A DNA stretch of 7,337 bases from a bacterium (GTDB lineage Bacteria; Patescibacteriota; Minisyncoccia; Phycocordibacterales; Phycocordibacteraceae), in contig JAJXUR010000019.1 in the NCBI GenBank assembly GCA_021782715.1, positions 1 through 7,337 of the forward strand. The letters are read 5' to 3'. Below, piece by piece: positions 5,096 to 7,337 of this stretch (its first letter is position 1; each line of letters starts with the position of its first letter). The notes beneath the pieces were generated by a model. The model did no database searches and was not told the origin of the DNA. It saw only the letters and a program-made list of their open reading frames with translations. The translations under genes and the position numbers were made by a program.

Positions 5096-6175
5096 ATGGC
5101 ACACCAGTCTCTTTATCGTACGCATCGCCCCTCCACTTTCGCGGACGTAGTGGGCCAAGAGCAGGTTACCAAGCCGCTCGAAGAGGCTGCAAAATCAGGT
5201 AACATCGGTCATGCCTACCTCTTCTCCGGCAGCCGCGGTCTCGGGAAGACCTCCGTCGCGCGCATCTTTGCTGCTGCGATCGGTTGCACTGATAACGACC
5301 TCTATGAGATAGACGCGGCGAGCAATAACAGTGTCGAGGACATTCGCACGCTCGCCGACGGCGTGTACACGCTCCCGTTCGCTTCGCCCTACAAGGTTTA
5401 CCTCCTCGACGAGGTGCACATGCTCTCCAAGGGCGCGTGGAATGCTTTCTTAAAGACGCTCGAGGAACCGCCCTCCCATGCCGTGTTCATCCTCGCGACG
5501 ACCGAGCTCGAGAAGGTGCCCGAGACGGTGCAGTCGCGCTGCCAGGTATTCGAGTTCAAGAAGCCGACGCGTGCGGTGCTCGCCAAGATGATCACCGTCG
5601 TGGCGAAGAAGGAGGGGTACACGCTCGCGAGCGACGCTGCTGAGCTCATCGCGATGCTCGCCGAGGGTTCGTATCGCGACGCGCTCTCGATACTGCAGAA
5701 AGTCTTAATGAGTGAAGAAGAACTCCCTGGTCTTGAAGTAATGAAAGGGACTAGGAGAGAAAATAATACGATTTCTCGTGTATGGGTTGAACAATGGACC
5801 GGTGCACCGCGTCGCGAGCAAGTGCACGCGCTCATAAACGCGCTCGCCATAGGCGAGCGCGGGAAGGCGCTCGAGGCCATCGAGGACGCGGCGTCGAGCG
5901 GGGCCGACATGAAGCTTTTCCTCGAGCTCGTGATAGAAGCGCTTCGCGCGACACTCCTCCTGCGGTACGCGCCCGAGCTCCGCGCCTCGCTAGAGAGCGA
6001 GCTCGGCGCGGACGAATCTGCCGCGCTCGAGAAGTTCGCGAGCGGGAATGGCATCATGCACGCGACTATGCTCGCTTTCCTCGCGGCCGTCGACCGCATT
6101 CGCTACGCGCCCATCCCGGCTCTTCCGCTTGAGCTTGCCGTCCTCGAACTCTTTCCTGACGAATCAGCGAAGTAG
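5096..6175 (+). CDS. dnaX: DNA polymerase III clamp-loader subunit (gamma-like DnaX, short, no zinc module)
   Basis: This 359-aa AAA+ ATPase of the replicative clamp loader opens and loads the beta clamp. Seen in order: YRTHRP and FADVVGQE (7-22), HAYLFSG then the Walker A GSRGLGKTS (45-53), DAASNNSVEDIR (73-84), Walker B YLLDEVHMLS (102-111), LKTLEEPP (119-126), sensor 1 ILATTE (132-137), the SRC arginine-finger motif VQSRCQVFEF (145-154) and sensor 2 region GSYRDALSILQK. Most bacterial DnaX proteins have a four-Cys zinc module between the Walker A helix and the EIDAASN motif; here only about six residues (GCTDND) join them, so the module is absent. The C-terminal collar domain is present, but there is no tau extension for DnaB or polymerase contact. 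ATG 5096 gives MAHQSLYRTHRP, the normal family start; an in-frame TTG at 5078 upstream is rejected because it lies before the promoter. An AT-rich patch codes for residues 203-235, the linker before the collar. Confidence 0.95.
   Translation: MAHQSLYRTHRPSTFADVVGQEQVTKPLEEAAKSGNIGHAYLFSGSRGLGKTSVARIFAAAIGCTDNDLYEIDAASNNSVEDIRTLADGVYTLPFASPYKVYLLDEVHMLSKGAWNAFLKTLEEPPSHAVFILATTELEKVPETVQSRCQVFEFKKPTRAVLAKMITVVAKKEGYTLASDAAELIAMLAEGSYRDALSILQKVLMSEEELPGLEVMKGTRRENNTISRVWVEQWTGAPRREQVHALINALAIGERGKALEAIEDAASSGADMKLFLELVIEALRATLLLRYAPELRASLESELGADESAALEKFASGNGIMHATMLAFLAAVDRIRYAPIPALPLELAVLELFPDESAK
5839..5861. repeat. Intragenic perfect inverted repeat, 10-bp arms, 3-nt loop (dnaX)
   Basis: CGCGCTCGCC (5839-5848), loop ATA (5849-5851), GGCGAGCGCG (5852-5861). 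The loop is exactly the Ile codon of NALAIGERG. This is a strong potential mRNA hairpin shortly after the AT-rich patch of the gene. No slippery heptamer precedes it, so it is not taken as a frameshift stimulator. Preferred codons that complement each other can explain it. Confidence 0.6.
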
Positions 6176-6199
6176 TGGTAGAGTTTTATTGTTCCGCCT

Positions 6200-6223
6200 A
6201 GAGCTGGGAGATCGTCTAATGGT
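6200..6223 (+). repeat. Partial duplicate of the tRNA-Gln 5' flank and 5' half
   Basis: The 24 bases at 6200-6223 recur at 6236-6259 with a single difference (A at 6211, G at 6247). The copy includes 4-5 bases of upstream flank, the whole 5' acceptor strand and the start of the D arm, then diverges. The 36-base offset is consistent with a decayed tandem duplication. It cannot encode a tRNA by itself, but its first 11 bases can also pair with the tRNA 3' acceptor strand and trailer (6305-6315). Confidence 0.85.
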
Positions 6224-6230
6224 TTTGTTG

Positions 6231-6320
6231 TGCACAGAGCTGGGAGGTCGTCTAATGGTAGGACAGCGGCCTTTGAAGCCGTGAATCTTGGTCCGATTCC
6301 AAGCCTCCCAGCTCTGTGCA
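6231..6320 (+). repeat. 17-bp perfect inverted repeat enclosing tRNA-Gln (extended acceptor stem)
   Basis: Bases 6231-6247 are the exact reverse complement of 6304-6320. Seven of the pairs are the normal acceptor stem; ten further pairs join the 5' leader (6231-6240) to the discriminator base and 3' trailer (6311-6320). The precursor would thus be one 90-nt stem-loop with no unpaired leader next to the RNase P site, and G73 would be paired with C-1. Confidence 0.9.
6241..6311 (+). tRNA. tRNA-Gln (anticodon UUG)
   Basis: A full cloverleaf folds over 71 nt. The acceptor TGGGAGG (6241-6247) pairs with CCTCCCA (6304-6310) and G73 follows; the U1-A72 pair plus G73 is the bacterial tRNA-Gln identity signature. 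The D arm is GTCT/GGAC with loop AATGGTA (A14, G18-G19 and A21 present). The anticodon arm is GCGGC/GCCGT with loop CTTTGAA, anticodon TTG at 6273-6275, reading CAA and, by wobble, CAG. The variable loop is four bases (GAAT). The T arm is CTTGG/CCAAG with loop TCCGATT. The T loop has C where U55 (pseudouridine) is nearly universal, which should weaken the contact to G18. CCA is not encoded. A weak promoter candidate (CTGACG 6156-6161, TAGAGT 6179-6184) lies at the dnaX end. The leader and trailer extend the acceptor stem, which may affect processing. Confidence 0.93.
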
Positions 6321-6345
6321 GAACACCCAAGCTTACTGTATTTCC

Positions 6346-6507
6346 ATGACCAAGAAACATCCCGTACCCTATTTCGTTAAGAAAACGCTCAGCAAGTCGG
6401 CGAATGCTAAACCCTGGATGGCGGGCGGCAAGGAGGCTGTCTCCCCGGCGCGCGAAGCGGTTCTTGAGGCCATCAAGCTCAGAAAATCGGCTAAGAAGAA
6501 GCACTGA
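6346..6507 (+). CDS. Small basic hypothetical protein (53 aa)
   Basis: No family is recognised. The protein begins MTKKHPVPYFVKKTLSKSANAKPW, has a central MAGGKEAVSPAREAVLEAIKLRK helix and ends KSAKKKH. It is strongly basic with about a dozen Lys, has no Cys and no membrane segment, and could bind nucleic acid or the ribosome, though this is only a composition argument. The start is placed at the ATG 6346; there is no Shine-Dalgarno before it. CTTACT (6332-6337) ends 8 nt before the ATG, the spacing seen for serS and dnaX, but it matches the -10 consensus poorly, so it may instead be read with the tRNA. It is followed after 9 nt by the VF530-family gene, so the two probably form an operon. 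Its shortness is the main doubt; the Lys-rich composition and tight packing favour a true gene. Confidence 0.55.
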   Translation: MTKKHPVPYFVKKTLSKSANAKPWMAGGKEAVSPAREAVLEAIKLRKSAKKKH

Positions 6508-6516
6508 TCCGCTGCT

Positions 6517-6735
6517 ATGCAAGAGCACCCCAACGATCCTCTCTATGGCAAGACCCTCCAGAAGGTTTTGGAGTATCTGGTCGAGCGGTACGGGTGGGAA
6601 GAGCTCGGGCGGCGCATCACGATCAATTGCTTCATTAAGGACCCGAGCATCACCTCGAGCCTCACGTTCTTGCGCAAGACGCCCTGGGCGCGGAGTAAGG
6701 TGGAGCGGCTCTATCTCGAGACGAGGGTTGATTGA
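6517..6735 (+). CDS. VF530 family (DUF2132) small DNA-binding protein
   Basis: This is a 72-aa protein. The diagnostic pattern of the VF530/DUF2132 family is almost complete: [21 protein letters not shown] (7-27, usual DPLHG.TL..IL..LV..YGW), EELGRRI.INCF (28-39), [16 protein letters not shown] (42-59) and KVE.LY (61-66). The length is that of the family, which is named after a Vibrio fischeri protein with a small helical fold reported as DNA-binding; its cellular role is not established. H is replaced by Y10 in the DPLHG motif. The family is best known to me from Proteobacteria and marine bacteria, so its presence here may reflect transfer, but I cannot test that. It follows the 53-aa gene by 9 nt without an obvious Shine-Dalgarno. 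The downstream 149 bases (6736-6884) hold no clear terminator; TATAAC at 6785-6790 is a weak promoter-like hexamer. Confidence 0.9.
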   Translation: MQEHPNDPLYGKTLQKVLEYLVERYGWEELGRRITINCFIKDPSITSSLTFLRKTPWARSKVERLYLETRVD

Positions 6736-6874
6736 GACTAACATTGGGATGCTCATGCTCCGAATATTGTCGTCGTACGATGGATATAACCTGCTCGGTT
6801 TCTTTTTCTCCACCCGAGGAGTATGCTGCGGCAGGCAGTCCTTTCCATAGGGCTTTATACAACGTATACCACGA

Positions 6875-6878
6875 GGAG
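6875..6878 (+). promoter_or_regulatory. Shine-Dalgarno of the right-edge gene
   Basis: GGAG at 6875-6878, within GAGGAGAT, lies 6 nt before the ATG at 6885 and fixes that start. Upstream, TATACA (6856-6861) and TATACC (6865-6870) resemble -10 boxes; the first would give a leader of roughly 15-20 nt carrying the ribosome site. Confidence 0.6.
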
Positions 6879-6884
6879 ATCGAA

Positions 6885-7337
6885 ATGGCCGATAGGCTCA
6901 AGAAGACGGAGACGATGAAAGAATTAAGGTGCGCTTTGTCCACTCTCCGGAAGCAGAAGGAGGAACTCGATGTGAACATGAGAAGGCGGGACGGGGAGAT
7001 CGCCAAGCTCCGGTCAATGCAAGTCGCCGCGGAATCTCAGGTTCGCGGTCTCGGCCGTCAAATCGCGGAGATGGCGAACAGGATCTTCGTGCGGTCGGTA
7101 CTCAATCCTGAGCTGATCGTCGCGCGACGCGCCTTGCTCAAGAAGATGTCGCTCGCGGTGAACGACGGGATCACCGTCGCGAAGCAGAAAGCTCTGCAGA
7201 AAGAGATCATAGCGGATCGGGCCGCTCTGCAGAAGCTCTGCAAGCACCCATTCGTCTTTTCCTATGATGGGTACGCGGGCAGTCACTCGATGGGCTACGA
7301 TGACGCCTATCACGGCCGTCGGGTCTGCGCAGTCTGC
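6885..7337 (+). CDS. Coiled-coil protein with C-terminal Cys/His putative zinc-binding segment, partial at right edge
   Basis: An open frame of 151 codons runs from ATG 6885 to the window edge without a stop. No named family is recognised. Residues 1 to about 120 are highly charged and helical (MADRLKKTETMKELR..., KQKEELDVNMRRRDGEIAKLR), typical of a coiled coil, with a break near NPELIVARR. A compact aromatic region follows: LCKHPFVFSYDGYAGSHSMGY, then DDAYHGRRVCAVC. The C-x-H pair and the C-x-x-C pair near the visible end, separated by Tyr/Asp/Gly-rich sequence, resemble a small zinc-binding module. I infer metal binding; it is not proven. The Shine-Dalgarno GGAG at 6 nt supports the start. 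The C-terminus may lie only a few residues beyond the window. It could be a nucleic-acid or protein-binding adaptor, but its function is unknown. Confidence 0.78.
   Translation, partial: MADRLKKTETMKELRCALSTLRKQKEELDVNMRRRDGEIAKLRSMQVAAESQVRGLGRQIAEMANRIFVRSVLNPELIVARRALLKKMSLAVNDGITVAKQKALQKEIIADRAALQKLCKHPFVFSYDGYAGSHSMGYDDAYHGRRVCAVC

Noticed and set aside
5698..5861. Programmed frameshift in dnaX (AT-rich patch followed by a hairpin)
   Set aside because: No A-AAA-AAG-like slippery heptamer precedes the hairpin, the frame is continuous through the collar, and no tau extension exists in any frame that I can recognise.
5398..6099. 233-codon minus-strand frame opposite dnaX
   Set aside because: Ser/Ala-rich shadow of a clear DnaX; no start context.
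6200..6271. CRISPR-like array or second tRNA from the repeat upstream of tRNA-Gln
   Set aside because: There are only two units, one of which is the tRNA itself; the first copy lacks the anticodon and T arms.
6103..6813. 236-codon minus-strand frame across the tRNA and VF530 genes
   Set aside because: It would run antisense through a clear tRNA and a recognised protein family; a chance open frame.
6736..6884. Extra small gene or terminator in the 149-base gap after the VF530 gene
   Set aside because: Only short frames and a weak CTCGG/CCGAG stem with a long loop are visible; nothing is supported.

Overview
The window reads as chromosomal DNA from an uncultivated, small-genome bacterium. The best guess is the Candidate Phyla Radiation / Patescibacteria (Parcubacteria-Kaiserbacteria-like). 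This rests on four things: a DnaX that is very short and lacks its usual zinc module, a minimal DprA without an N-terminal SAM domain, a serS-ftsQ-dus-dnaX gene order that fits these genomes, and several small lineage-type proteins without recognisable function. The DNA is GC-rich, and TGA is used as a normal stop (for example at the ends of the ftsQ-like gene and the VF530-family gene), so genetic code 11 applies. The lineage assignment is inference; no rRNA is present.

Layout. Positions 1-1219 lie on the minus strand: dprA, then a partial endonuclease/exonuclease/phosphatase (EEP) gene that runs off the left edge. A 22-base gap at 1220-1241 holds a palindromic -10 box that appears to drive dprA leftward and serS rightward. 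Positions 1242-4333 form a plus-strand housekeeping run: serS, an ftsQ-like divisome gene overlapping it, and a tRNA-dihydrouridine synthase. Positions 4334-5040 hold two small unknown genes, each with a strong Shine-Dalgarno sequence, closed by a rho-independent terminator. dnaX follows at 5096-6175. Positions 6200-6320 contain a tRNA-Gln(UUG) gene with a partial upstream duplication of its 5' half and an acceptor stem extended to 17 bp by its flanks. After it come a small basic protein, a VF530/DUF2132 protein, and a partial coiled-coil protein ending in Cys/His motifs that is cut by the right edge.

Functionally, the recognised genes cover tRNA charging (SerRS), tRNA modification (Dus), tRNA supply (tRNA-Gln), replication (DnaX clamp loader), division (FtsQ-like) and handling of incoming single-stranded DNA (DprA).

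The most interesting signals are: (i) -10 boxes lying only 6-9 nt from the start codons of the EEP gene, dprA, serS and dnaX, suggesting leaderless mRNAs, while the small accessory genes carry strong Shine-Dalgarno sequences; (ii) the 17-bp stem and 5' duplication at tRNA-Gln, plus its C55 T loop; (iii) a 27-bp perfect hairpin inserted in frame in the ftsQ-like gene and built from codons unusual for it; (iv) an AT-rich patch (40% versus 71% GC in the next 100 bases) inside dnaX; and (v) the missing zinc module of DnaX.
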